A stretch of 64,000 bases of DNA from Euborellia annulipes (GCA_023213315.1 JAKCPI010004325.1:1-64000); one strand, 5' to 3'. Positions 43,901 through 54,625 are shown, counted from the stretch's first letter. Numbers and translations: made by a program. Notes: a model not told the origin generated them from the sequence alone.

Positions 43901-46900
43901 TTATCAAAATTCCACCTGGGCAAAATAAATTGATCAATTATAAATTGAGCCTCAGATGATGTCATATTTGATCCCTCAAATTCGACTTTTTCTCCTGGAT
44001 GGTTAGATAAAAAGATTTGAATGTCGTCTAAAGTGAGAAATTTCCCGTTAAAATGAAAACTTGTTTGATTGTTTATATGAGATATTGTGTGAATTTCTTC
44101 TTTTTCCAAATCTGCAATTTCTTTCGAATCTATAATTGTATTATTATTTTCAGTTCTTAAAATACTTGATATTATTTTTTTTAATTCACATTCAGATACA
44201 TTTTTTTTCTCAAATTCTTTCATTCCATTACATTTAGTATTAAGTTTTTGTAAAATTTTACGAAGTGATAATTTTTCTTTTTCAAATTCGAATTGTTCTG
44301 CAAAATCTGGTATAGATGAATTAATTTTTTTTTGAAACATTTGATATTTTTTATGAGAGTTCTGATGAAAAAGACCATCTAAAATTGATCTCAAAGGACT
44401 TGCTAATATTGGCTCGCCTTCAAATAAAACAGCTGGAGTTGGATTGAATTTTAATATTTTATTTATTGTAGATAAAGTAGCGTTAATTCCATTGAAACTA
44501 TAATATAAATTTCCAAAATAGGTGGCATCTACAAAAGCATTTCGTTTATCTACTTTTTTCAATTCTGTTCTACGCTTATCCTTAAAGAAATTATTTCTTT
44601 TCTTTTCCATCTGTTGTATTTGTTTCTTTATATCACCTAATGTCCTTAACTTCCCTTCAAACAACCAGCCAGGACTTTCTTCTGAGAAAACCTTCTCTAA
44701 ATAATAGATCTGATCTTTTATTTCATCCAAGGTATAAATTTGTTTTTCAAATTCCCATCTGGGGAGAATAAAATCATCAATTACTTTTCGTAAACATTTA
44801 GAAGAAAGAGAATTATTTTCAAAAGTTACCATTTTATTATCAGGCGATTCTTCAATTTCTTTTTCAATTTCATATAAAGGCAAAACGTCGTTGTTAAATT
44901 TATACATTCTTAATTTATAATTATTCTTGTCAGAAAAAATATCTGGAGGATTTTCAGACATTTCTTTTAAATATGTAAAATTATCTTCTGCTAAGTCACG
45001 TGAAAGTCGACGTTTTTTTTTATACTTTTCGAATTTATTTATTTTACAATTGATATTACGGGTTAATTTAAATTTCTTACTTCTTTCAAAAAATTTCTCT
45101 CGTTTCTTCTTAAATGGATTCAAAATTTCGCAAAAAACCTGATCTCGATTACTAGTAAAATTTTCTTCACTCTTTTTTAAATTCTCTAAAAATGTTTTCC
45201 ATTCATTTTCTTCTGATAAAATTAATTTCATAATATTTTGATTTTTCATTAATTGGCCATTTAAATAAAAACATTTCTTTTGATTTTGATTCAAGGATAA
45301 AAAATTTTTTAATTCACTTATAGAATACATTTTGTCATCAAGATTCCACACTTTATCCACATTTTTCAAAAGTAGAAAAAGAAATTTTTTTGACAATTAT
45401 AATTGGAATAGGAATTCCTTCGTAAGAAAGCTGAATAAAAGGATGATTTTGTAAAAATTTATAAATATAAATGATTTCTTTGAAAATTGGTTCATTATTC
45501 ATTGTCGATATTAATTCATTTAAGAGATCATCATTTTCATCATTCGAAAATGTTTTTAAAAATTTCGATGGATTAATTTTATTATCCAAATCAAAATGAT
45601 TATTTATTTTTGAATTTTCACTTTTGGAATCTGGAAAAGTTTCTAATTCCTTATGCGAAATACTTGTAGGTAAAATAAGATTGTCAATTTTAAAATCTTT
45701 ATTTTCTTCAGTGCTATAGATATAATTAAATAAATCATGCTGGGTCTTAAATTTAGGAGGAATTTTTGTGATGCTTTCTGAACTTGGATATAGTTTATTT
45801 TTATCTTCTTTTTTTGGTATTGAATTTGAATTCTCCTTTTTCAGAGTTGGTGTTGTCAATAGAAAATCATCTTCTAGAAAAAATTGATCTAATTTATTAA
45901 GATCTATTTTAGTTTGATTAATTTTTTGTATAATTTTTTCACTTTCTAAATTTTTATTTGTAAAAAGAAAATCCATTTCTTCTGAATTATCGCTTGTCTT
46001 TTTCGAATTAATAAAATCTTCGTTTATTTTTTTACCTTCTTGAAATAAAAAATGTATTTTTTGGTTTTGTTGGCTTTGTGGATTTTCAAACGAATTTATG
46101 TTTGACTTTGGAGGATTTTTCTCAACTTTTTCAAGAGGATATTTTATCCCAAAAAGAAAGTCATCTTCTCGGTGATTTAGGGAAGAAGCAATTTGCTCAT
46201 TGTTTTGTTTCATTTCTTCTTTATTTCCATGAAATTTAAAATTTGAATCGGTATCTTTATTAATTGTAATATTTTCTTGATCATTTAAAGGAACATGTTT
46301 CGAATGAGGATTAATGTTTTCTAAATTATTTGTTTCGTTGAATTTCATGATAGAAAATTCTTGGATATTTTTCTCCATCTGTTTTAATAATTCATTCGAA
46401 TAATATAAAAGACAACTCAAAGTCCTATAATATCTCGGCCAAGTGAGTTCATTTTCCTCAAAGTCGACCACCCCAGATATAACATCAGTGGAATGGATAC
46501 TTTTTAGAATTCTATTATAGTCACATATTAAATGTTCCAATTGAAAAAGCGTTCCATTTAGTTTATACGGTTCCATTGGCTGATTCCAATGGCCATTAAT
46601 CCAAATTTTATAACATTTTTGATCATCACTATAAAATTGTTCTAAATTTGTTACTTGATTGCTTAGTGTTTTTTTTATTAAAGGGTTGTGCGTTTCAGAT
46701 ATTAAACATTCGAATGAATCTATTAATTCATCCACTGGATGCCATAAAAATCGATATTCGAAAATTGGCATTCGATATTCAGGCAAATCGTTAAAAGACG
46801 CTTGTTCCAATTTAGAGAAATCCTTTGGCAACTTTAAAAAATCGACCTGAGTAAAAAATTTTTCATTAATTAAACCGAAAGGTCTCATTTTATGTGTGTC

Positions 46901-49047
46901 CAATAACGTTTGGATTCTTGGTCTTTTTCTCGAAAAACATTTAAAATAACCAGCTAAATTAATTGTAATCATATTGTCTTGTCTTTTTCGTCTCCTACGT
47001 TTACGTTGTTTCAATTCTAAAAGACATCGAAGTCGCAACTGAGCCATTAATACAGCTGTTTCGGGCATATTTAAAGGATTTGTACCAGGTCCTAAACTCA
47101 AAAATCGCTCGCCTGTATTTTCTGATCTCGAGATTTCTAGAAGATTCGCTAAATAATCTTGCGCTTCCTCTGGTGATTGTCCTTGACGATTCAATTCTCG
47201 TTTGAAGATCTTCCAATAAACACAACTCGGCAGATTTTCTTCTTCCCAGGATGAATCGAAATAATTTTTATTTATTTTTTCCAATTTTTCATGCGAACCT
47301 AAAATAAATATCAATATAAGAAAATAGTATATAAAAAATCTGGTGTGACTGTCGCACAGCACTCAACTTTCTCTTTTTAAGGTGGGATTCCGAGCAACGC
47401 GACAGAGCGACACTACCGCCGCGACACTGTCTAGGCTGCAGTGACGCTATTGACGCTGCCGCTCTGTCGCGTTGCTCGGAATTCCACCTTTAACTTCGGT
47501 AATCGAAAGTTGTGTTCTGTGCTTGTCACACCAGATTTTTTGTGTCGATATATATTTAATTTACGACAGTATGGTACATTTGATTTCAAGATGTAAAATT
47601 TATAAACATTGGAAAATTTTTATATTTTGTTCCTTTAACATGGCAACCATTTCTCTTGTCTTTCCTATGAAGTAAAGTGGTATTCAGAAGATTTCAAAGG
47701 GAAGATGAGAATATACTTTTTAAAAAGCATCTAAAAAATAATTGATTTTTGAATTTTTATCGTTGGAGCGAATTTTGAGAAAATCGAAAAAACTGAAAAA
47801 GTGCATCAGTAAAGTACTAGTACTTTTTGGCCGTTTTTGTTCAAAAGCTTCGTGTCACGCCTCAGGGGGGTAACTTATTTAAATATAAAATTTCAACCTC
47901 AAAGCTCTGTTCGTTCCTTGAGATATTGTGTTCACAGCCAGCGCAGTCACACAGACAGACCATGTCGTGAAAACCACTTTTTTGGACCAGTTATCCTATT
48001 TATGAAATTTTTTCTTTATAATTTTTATAATGTGTTGATTTATCAATAAATATAGTGACCATATTTTAAATGAAATTAAAATAGATGAAAATAGATTATT
48101 TTCATACCTGAATGTTTCTTGTGGGAATGTTCAAAAATACTAAGATTTACACCTATAAACATTGATGTCAACCTAAAAACAAAGAATAAAAATTAGAAGT
48201 TATTATAATATGAGATCTCGAGACAGCACCTCGGGGTTGGCCCCAGTGTACGTCGTAACGTACAGGACGGTATCTTTAAGGGGGCAGGCAGCAAGTAAGC
48301 TCAAAACAAAAAATTTGGAAATAAAAAAATAAAAAAAAAAAAAAAACAGTTCTTTTTAGAACCACACTTTTTATAGAGATGAACTATTAATACAATTCTT
48401 TAATGTAGAAAATGGCTGTGTTGAATTGAATAACAGGGTTATAGCATAATAAATTTGGCCGAAACGTTTTGCAAAAAAGAAGTTTGATTTAATAGAGGCC
48501 CCCTTCCCCTACCTGGCTGCATTTCTCTTCAACTCTGTTATTCAATTCAACACAGCCATTTTCTACATTAAAAATTGTATTAATAGTTGAGCTTTTCATC
48601 TCAAACTAAAATTGAAGCCGAAATTCGGTTTAGGCTAAAAATGTTGTTTCGGTTGGACCCTATTCTTAACTTCTCTATCGCAAAGCAAAAAATAAAATTT
48701 CAGATGGGATCCGTCTGGGTACGTGTTTCTTTGAAATGCATGTACTGGACCTGTCATCTTAAAAGTTTTGGGCGGTGCCCTGGGGGGGGGGGGGAAGCAA
48801 ATTGGCTCAAGGATTAAGATTGGTATAATATATCTCTCGACTCATTTCATTTTTAGAGTTATAGTATAAAATTAATTTATTGTCAGATGGTCAGGTTGTC
48901 TTAAGCCCATTTCTACCGTTTAACTAAATCCCTTATTAATAAAATTACATCAATTTCTCCTAAACATATAGAATAAAAAATAAAATCTAATTAAGCTAGA
49001 AAGAATATTGTTTTATAAATTACTTACAATATCATTAGATATATCAT
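31967..49047 (-). CDS. Giant modular secreted/type I membrane protein with FNG-FEGE repeats, Ig-like domain and transmembrane helix
   Basis: Fourteen inferred exons: 49,047-49,028; 48,172-48,108; 47,298-38,102; 37,091-36,932; 36,776-36,574; 36,498-36,370; 36,252-36,106; 35,182-35,001; 34,945-34,783; 34,713-34,603; 33,929-33,787; 33,629-33,489; 32,492-32,426; 32,022-31,967. All phases agree if one base is skipped at each of two frame breaks in exon 3, giving about 3,593 residues. Exons 1-2 make a signal peptide (MIYLMILLTSMFIGVNLS). Exon 3 holds a folded-looking Cys-containing head with a basic RKRRRRKRQ site, an acidic linker, about 22 modules, then Ser/Thr-rich sequence with many N-glycosylation sites. 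Exons 6-7 form an Ig-like fold (VSIPCF ... DNGNYQCRVDF). Exon 11 is a cysteine-rich GCC2/GCC3-like block (CDSCPRGWYQPEVAATACLPC). Exon 12 is one membrane helix (LYLIIFGIIAAVILLCFTLI), followed by a tail ending GPPEPPPMDF. No family recognised for the whole. Confidence 0.72.
32702..33140. repeat. Inverted-repeat element with CCGAAACGT motif (family C)
   Basis: Ends TTGAATAGAAAAGAGGATGC and GCATCCTCTTTCCTATTCAA. The arms contain CTGAAGATGGCAGGGTTGAT followed by CAGCCGAAACGTTCC. It is in an intron of the giant gene, between the membrane-helix exon and the tail exons. Confidence 0.88.
33965..34390 (-). repeat. Family A element, partial
   Basis: Minus orientation: hairpin end with CTTTCTCTTACC, then AAAATTCGATGTCG, 'ACTTTTTGG' and the 'TGCTCCAATGATTTTGAT' block, ending in ACTTCATAAGAAAG. 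In an intron of the giant gene. Confidence 0.65.
35640..35860. repeat. GC-rich intronic repeat with CGC/GCG-rich arms
   Basis: GGCGTTCACACTGGGG followed by many TATCGC/GCGAT words (TCGCTTATCGCTTATCGC). Unlike the AT-rich intron around it; resembles in style the hairpin at 47.4 kb. No gene seen. Confidence 0.35.
37494..37922. repeat. Inverted-repeat element with CCGAAACG motif (family C)
   Basis: Ends GGATGGAAGAGAGCAAAAGT and TACTTGTTCTCTTCCAACCC. Arms with GAGACGTTTCGGACAAAAT and TTTTGCCCGAAACATCTC, and AACAATGGCAACTTTGTGCC/inverse. In the intron after exon 3 of the giant gene. Confidence 0.82.
38385..39160 (-). repeat. Three copies of a second protein repeat (PxTYxTTYGN type) in the giant gene
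   Basis: Within exon 3, after the last FNG module, three segments share a pattern of about 35 residues: YQYPQTYNTTFGNVSIQIEV (near 39,110), LDLIPQTYQTTYGNFFIKVD (near 38,800) and LEPIPQIFQTDYRNLTVNII (near 38,430), separated by Ser/Thr-rich linkers of about 100 residues. They look like a beta-rich unit distinct from the FNG module. Confidence 0.7.
39431..40060 (-). repeat. 352-bp tandem duplication inside the giant exon
   Basis: Sequence from 39,431 repeats from 39,783 at an offset of 352 (for example TGTTGGTGCTTGTTCAAAAA at 39,441 and 39,793), with the first 120 bases nearly identical and later bases more diverged. Each copy codes for a Thr-rich linker (TPVVGNTHIFEQAPTKQTT) preceded by one FNG module. 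The period is not a multiple of three. Confidence 0.85.
39560..45350 (-). repeat. About 22 tandem FNG-FEGE protein modules
   Basis: Each unit is about 45 residues: (F/Y)xFNGxxxxLxxIxxxLxxNPxGNVxFEGExFxAxxLKxFLxxxF. Clear examples: FEFNGTYQSIESIKKKL (41.8 kb), LFEFNGRKMNLEEISNQL (41.2 kb), LYDFNGNLATKEQILITL (40.5 kb), LFNFNGTRGNYSTILDYL (40.05 kb). Units toward the N-terminus are shuffled and diverged (LPRWEFEKQIYTLDEIKDQI); those toward the C-terminus are regular, with Ser/Thr-rich linkers between. Each unit looks like two helices after a short beta turn. I know no named domain of this form. Confidence 0.82.
39760..39830 (-). other. Second frame break in the giant exon
   Basis: The frame used upstream stops at 39,760 (NPSESK then TGA) while the frame used downstream is open from 39,830. 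The protein sense passes from TTNPSE to SPNESTTSS with one base skipped. This is the junction of the 352-bp duplication. Confidence 0.75.
45353..45396 (-). other. First frame break in the giant exon, at an A7 run
   Basis: The upstream frame stops at 45,353; the downstream frame opens at 45,396. The overlap contains TCAAAAAAATTTC. One A fewer would join the frames so that the module reading VWNLDDKMYSISELKNFL follows. A sequencing/assembly indel is the simplest reading. Confidence 0.75.
47333..47995 (+). repeat. Family A element with a hairpin nested in its terminal hairpin
   Basis: AAAAAATCTGGTGTGACTGT...CACACCAGATTTTTTGTGTCG forms the left hairpin. The body has 'CGTTGGAGCGAATTTTGAG', 'GTACTAGTACTTTTTGGCCG' and 'CAGACAGACCATGTCG'. 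The right hairpin is missing. It lies in intron 2 of the giant gene, and its left edge abuts the exon 3 acceptor region. Confidence 0.75.
47377..47494. mobile_element. GC-rich foldback MITE with TTAA ends
   Basis: TTAAGGTGGGATTCCGAGCA at the left and its inverse ending CCACCTTTAA at the right, arms of about 45 nt rich in GCG/CGC. It splits the loop of the family A left hairpin, with TTAA at both junctions. Confidence 0.82.
48381..48590. repeat. Inverted-repeat element with CCGAAACGT motif (family C)
   Basis: ATTAATACAATTCTTTAATG and TAGAAAATGGCTGTGTTG are answered by CAACACAGCCATTTTCTA. It holds TTTGGCCGAAACGTTTTGC and GGCTGCATTTCTCTTC. Confidence 0.75.
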
Positions 49048-52000
49048 TGGTTGAAAATGACTGCATTATTTCAAATGTGATTTAGACTCTTCATAGAAGT
49101 GTTAATTTATTTATTTATTTATTTTTCTTATTTTAGGGTATAAATTTTTAAAATTAGTTTTAATTCGTATATGAAAGAAAACAAATTTTATTGTTTATTG
49201 TGTAAACACAAATATTGGGTATCAAACAAGCAGTTCTTTTCTTTTTTGGATGCTCGAGTTATACATACATACAGAAGGAAAGGTAAATATTTTAGGGGGT
49301 GGTAGTATAGACGAAATGCAATAAAAAATTTCATATTTCATGTGTCCAATTTTTAATGAGTTCAGAGATACAGCTTTTGATATTAAACCGTTTGCTATGA
49401 GCGTATTTTTATTTATTTATTTTTTTTAAACACTCACACTTTTTTCTCTGGACGACCATGATCTGCCCCCCCCCCCCTGGACGATCATGATCTGACCCTG
49501 GGGGAGGGGGCCAGAAAAATGTTACGGCGCGTTACAGGGTGGGGGTGGGGGGTCAAAAATCTTCAAAAATTGCGTTATGTAATACTTGTATGCTCCCTTG
49601 GGTATAAATTGATTATGCATCACGATTTTAAGCCAACCCAACTAAATAGTTTGGTCAATTTTAAATCGACCGTGTGCGGTCAGCCTAAGGCTTTCTTTTC
49701 AATAATCAAAACAGCTTGCTTTTAATGTGTTGGACTGCTTACACAAATCAAGAGCATAATAAAATAAAAAAAAAAAAATAAAATAATGATGAACAAAAAA
49801 AAAATGTGAGGGATTAATAAAAATTTTTTTTTTTTGTTAAAATATTATTTTCTACCTGAGTGATTTTTCGATTTTCTCTCTCAGTCCTCCAATTAATTCC
49901 TTTTCAACGAGTAGCTAAATGCTTGTTGAGTGTCGTTTTTTCTAATTAAATCGTCATCGTTGGCCAAATATTGACTGTCTCACATCCTGGTATCCTTCAA
50001 TTACTTTTTCTTATTTGGACGAAGGGTGAGAACTTTTATTCGAGTTGTCCTTTAATTGCCTTCCGTCAAAACGAAGCGAAATTTTCAGTATCTATGCAGC
50101 AGGTGGTTTTTCTCTACACGATCCAATTACATCCACTTTGCGAGATTGCACAATATCCAAAATGTCATTTCTTTTTCCCTCCTTCCCCAGGGAACCTATA
50201 ATGTTAAAATAAAGTTGAGATTTTATTTAACATAAAAAAGTAAAGATAAATAAAAAAATTCAACAAAATCGACTGATAATAAATAAATTCATCCATCTTA
50301 TTAGAAAAGTTTTAAATAATCAATTATATTGATGGAAAAAAGAAGTTAAAATGTTTGAATTAAAAGTTTTAATAAAATTTACCAAGACTTTCTTAAAAGA
50401 TAAGATTTCAATATTAGCACTACTGCAAGCAAACAATGAATAAATAAAAATAATACGATCTCAGATTATGATAATAATGTATTAAAATCATTTGGTTATT
50501 AAAATTTAAAGAAGATAATGATTTTCAATTATTTTAAGAAAATAATATTATAAATAGTTTTAAATAATGGAATTTTGCAGTTTAAGGACAGCAGTGAGCT
50601 TCAACATAAGTCAAAAGAAATTGAGCCTTGTTGCTTTTATGCTCATTTGCACCAAACCATCTTCAAATCGCCTTGAGCCTTCTATTACCTAAAAAGCGAA
50701 ATGTGCCATTTTACCTTTTCAACTTGAAAGGTCCTTCCTATTGAATAATTAATTATTTCAAGAGCAATCTTCAATTAATATTTTACTGTATAAAGAAATT
50801 TGAAAAAAAGATATAAAAAAAAATCAAAACCAGAAAATAAACCATCTATCAGAGAAGATTATAGAGTAAAAGCATGAGCAAAGTGAAAAAACCCAGAAGC
50901 AACCACTTAGCCAGGATTCCATTTCTAAAGAGAGATGAAATGATTTTATTTTTTTAAGAAAAGTCTCTCATTTTAACTTTTACTAAACCTCCAACCTTCC
51001 TGACAGGCACATACACACAGTGTCAGGAAGTTGGCCGCTAGCGCTTTATAGTATGATGATGACGATGATAATGTGTGAAAGTAAAAGAATGAAATGAAAG
51101 TAATTTTTGGAGATAATTATCAAAATGTTGAGAATATTTTAATTAAGTTTGTAAGAAGCATGCATACGTGGTGAGAGAGGTGAAATCCAGTAAGGAGTGG
51201 CATTAGATCTACAAAATATTTGGATATTTATCATCAAAGTTCCAGGTGGACCGAGCTGAAGCTCGATCGTTTTGCTTTCTCTTACTTATGTATATATATA
51301 ATAAGATATATATAAATGAGAGAGAAAAACATACAAAAAACAATCGTATATTGCTCCTTTAATAATATAAGATAGGTAAAAAATCTGATCGATACTTTTT
51401 GGATAAGGAGATTAAGAAAATAAAAATCCTTGAAGATAGTGTGTCTGTACTATAATAATAATATTATAATATTAAAAAAACAATAAGTTTCAGTCAAAGA
51501 AAAAATTTATCGCTTGACAAAAAAATGCAAGAAGTAATAATTAAAAAATTTTTTTTTTTTTTGTTTATTAATTTAAAAATATGAAAAAAAGTTTTTAAAT
51601 CAAAATTGAACTCTAAGCAAGCCCTTGAGATTTGATTAGTATTGATGAATTTAGTTTTAAACAAAATGAAAATAAACTTTATTCAACTTTATTTTTCTGA
51701 CTACTGGAAATAATACAATAAATTTTTTAAATATTTTTTTTTTTTCATGACCCAATTAAAAGTTAGTGTTAAACGGAAAAAAAGGAAAATTTTCATTCAA
51801 AAATATTAAATATTTTTTCACTACGAATATAGATGAAGGACTCAAAGGATTTATTCACCCTGACTCCCCCCCCCTCCTCTGTCGGTTTGGTTTTGAGGCT
51901 TTATGGCTCATTGAACAATCGCATCTCTTCTCATAGCAGCGGCGTAACTAGCCTTTGAGGGCGGAGGGGGAGGGGTGGAAGCGAAGCTCAACTGGGGCCC

Positions 52001-52768
52001 CGTTTTTCGTTCGAGCTTTTTTTTTTTAGTATACGAATTTCATTCGACTAAATTTTTTCCGCCCCGCCCTGCGAAAAATTTTGTTTTTGCGGAAGGTAAA
52101 GTGTTCCGCCCAGCGGAAAAAATTTTTTTTCCCCCCCCGAAAAAAATTTTTCCCCTTTTTTTTAGAGAAAGGAAATTTTGGGCCCCCCGCGGGAATTTTC
52201 CCTTATGCGGAACCTAAGTTTTTCTAATTTTTTTCACGGAGCTTTATTTTTTCGCACTGCAGGGCCGATCAAACATTTCGGGGGGGGGGGGGGGGGAGTC
52301 CCGCTGATGTCTGTATATCCCTATATATCTATATGTATTTGGAAAATTTCGGGGAGGTCCGGGCCCCCTCGCCCCCCACCCCACACTTATATACGCCCCT
52401 GTTTTAAATAGAATTCAAGTTGTAATATAATTTTAAAAGAAAACTATCCATTTTTTTAGACAATCTATGAAAAGAATATGATAAAATCACCGTCCATGGG
52501 CAAAATCTTAGATGCCCTAGGGCGCCGATGTCGGTATCGAGGGGCGTCAAAAAGCTTGATGCGCTTGGGGCAAGGGAGGGGGGCGAGAGCCCTACTTCGC
52601 CAGAGAGAGTTTTCTGATTATTTCTAATTTTCATAAAAATAATTAATAGTTTATATTAATTCTTAAAAAATCCGTAATATATTTCGGTATTTTTTAATAG
52701 CAATGTTTTGATTTAAATAATTAGAGATGCAGCTAGTAATTTTTCATTAATTCTATTGATCCTTGAGA
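49048..52768. other. Region upstream of the giant gene, no gene recognised
   Basis: AT-rich. Contains poly-C/hAT-like debris near 49,440-49,530 (TGGACGACCATGATCTGCCC, similar to 7,830), a family A terminal hairpin at 51,276-51,325, and a degenerate hAT-like element about 51,938-52,400 ending TTATATACGCCCCTG. Small open frames (for example 49,971-50,201) show no recognisable similarity. The promoter of the giant gene presumably lies just above 49,050, but I see no clear core element. Confidence 0.4.
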
Positions 52769-53691
52769 CATGGGCGTCCGCAGGGGGGGCAACCAGGCAC
52801 TTGCCCCCCCCCCCCCCCCGGAAAATTAAAATGATAACTTTTCGCCCAGGCTGCAGGATGTAAAAAGCAAAAAATACAAAAAAAACTTTCTCAGTATACA
52901 TCCACCTTGCCGCGGTGAGGAAGCTTTAAATACTAAGAGATGTATAACATATTTAATATCAAAGTACGTTTTTTTACTTTCTCTTACCTATGTATATATG
53001 TAATATATATATAGAGAGAAAGTATTGGATTCATGTCAAAAATTCGATGTCGAGATTTTGATGGATCTTCACGTTTTGAGGTCCCCTGAATCCAAAAAAG
53101 TGGTTTTCGCGACATGGTCTGTCTGTGGGTGGGTGGGTGTGTGTTCAATTTTAAGCATGAAGGAATTGAGCTACCAAGTTGAAATTTTATATTTAAGTTA
53201 AACACCCCCCGGGACCGGAAAATAAGCTTTTAATCAAAATCGGCCAAAGAATACTAGTACTTTACTGATGTACTTTTTCAGTTTTTTTCGATTTTCTCAA
53301 AATTCGCTCTAACGATTTTGATTAAAATTCAAAATCAATTATTTTTTAGATGCTCTTTAAAATGTATATTCTCGTTTTGCCCTCAAAATTGTTTGAAGCA
53401 CACTTTACTCTTGTGCTTCATAGGAAAGATAGGAGAAATGGTTGCCATGGTAACAAAATATAAATATTTTCCCATACTTATAAATTTTACATCTGAATTC
53501 AAATATTTCCTACTGCCGGGAACTAAATACATGTCGACACAAAAAATCTGGTGTGACAAGCACAGTACACAACTTTCGATTACCGAAGGTAAGAGAAAGT
53601 TGTGTGCTGTGCGCCAGTCACACCAGATTTTTTTAACTTATCTGGAAGTGACATGCCCCCCCCCCTGCAAAAAATCCTGCGGACGCCCATG
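52769..53691. mobile_element. hAT-type MITE with perfect 8-bp target duplication, split by a family A element
   Basis: Termini CATGGGCGTCCGCAGGGG and CCTGCGGACGCCCATG; direct repeats CCTTGAGA at 52,761-52,768 and 53,692-53,699. The family A element at 52,975-53,634 is inserted in it. Confidence 0.9.
52975..53634 (-). mobile_element. Full-length family A element with a hairpin at each end
   Basis: One end is the hairpin TACTTTCTCTTACC...GAGAGAAAGTA; the other is AAAAAATCTGGTGTGAC...GTCACACCAGATTTTTT with AACTTTCGATTACCGAAGG at its tip. Between them run, in order, the blocks of the 9.5-kb copy. About 660 bp, non-autonomous. The best reference copy in the window. Confidence 0.85.
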
Positions 53692-53879
53692 CCTTGAGAG
53701 AAAAATCATTAGCTGCATCCCTCATTATTTAAATTTTTCAACAATATTCATCGCATTTCTATATGATAAAAGTGATAAATGTACAAATGACATAAACAAA
53801 TAAAAATCAAGTATTATAAGAAAAGTAATTTTTCAAATGTTTAAAAAGAAAAGTAATGGATAGTACCGTTGTGAATTTG

Positions 53880-54089
53880 TCACCCCTTCAGATGATACTG
53901 GAGAGGGGCGTAAGAAAAGGGGAGAGGGACGATGTCCTCCTCCTGATCTGATGTTGCTTCTGCTTTTGCCTTCCAGTCTAATCCGAGATCCCCTTTTCTC
54001 ACGATGAGGCCAAATCTCACCACCCTCTTCTTCTTGTGCAGTCTATTTTTTTGCATTTTCGCTGAGATCCGTGAGTACCTGAATGCCAT
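53880..54089 (-). CDS. Possible small gene or exon, 69 codons, unrecognised
   Basis: An open frame starting MAFRYSRISAKMQKNRLHKK, basic at the N-terminus and acidic near the middle (SDQEEDIVPL), stands in a patch much richer in G+C than the bases on either side. No repeat match elsewhere in the window was seen, and no splice partners could be assigned. It could be an exon, a transposon remnant or chance. Confidence 0.15.
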   Translation of the reverse strand: MAFRYSRISAKMQKNRLHKKKRVVRFGLIVRKGDLGLDWKAKAEATSDQEEDIVPLPFSYAPLQYHLKG

Positions 54090-54504
54090 TTGATAAAATT
54101 AATCATGTGATTCAATTTGTAATTTTCTTCAATAATTTAATATAAGCTAAATGTTAGGGGAATTTGCAGAAATCAAACGAATTCTTTGAGTTCCAAAGTC
54201 GAAAAATTTCTAACAAAATTTATTTTTTCACTATAATTCCTTATACACCATATTTCATTAAAGCACTTACTAAATGTTCATGGTTTATAATTATTATGAG
54301 ATTTTCAATTGATTATTAAATTAATTTATAATATTATAATTAAATTTAATTAATAAATCAAATATTTGTTTCTCAATGCTTATTTATTGACTTTTCAAAA
54401 AATTTAATTATTACTTTTACTTATTTTTTTCTGCAATTTCTAACTAAATAAAAAATATATATTTATTCTTTTATTATTTTCCATATTTGATGAACATGTG
54501 AACT

Positions 54505-54625
54505 CAGGGGCTCATATTTTGTGAGTACGTGGATGGCGACCACGAGTTACCCGAGCTAAGGCTGATAATTTTTTAAAAACTTTTTATCAGTCTTCCCTTA
54601 TCTTCTTCCCCTTAACACAAGCTTC
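54505..54625. repeat. GC-rich dispersed repeat, copy 2
   Basis: CTCAGGGGCTCATATTTTG and GGATGGCGACCACGAG match the copy at 3,850 in order and orientation, more degraded. Confidence 0.4.

Noticed and set aside
38102..47298. CRISPR-like or sat-DNA interpretation of the tandem repeat in the giant exon.
   Set aside because: Unit lengths vary, conservation is at protein level (FNG, FEGE), linkers differ, and the frame is open over thousands of bases in a eukaryotic gene.
47299..47362. Alternative start of the giant protein inside the third exon's frame (MLCDSHTRFFIYYFLILIFI), which also looks like a signal peptide.
   Set aside because: The ATG lies within a family A transposon end and the bases just before GSHEK form a good acceptor. 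Exons at 48,172 and 49,047 join in phase and supply a better signal peptide. Kept as an alternative promoter/start possibility only.
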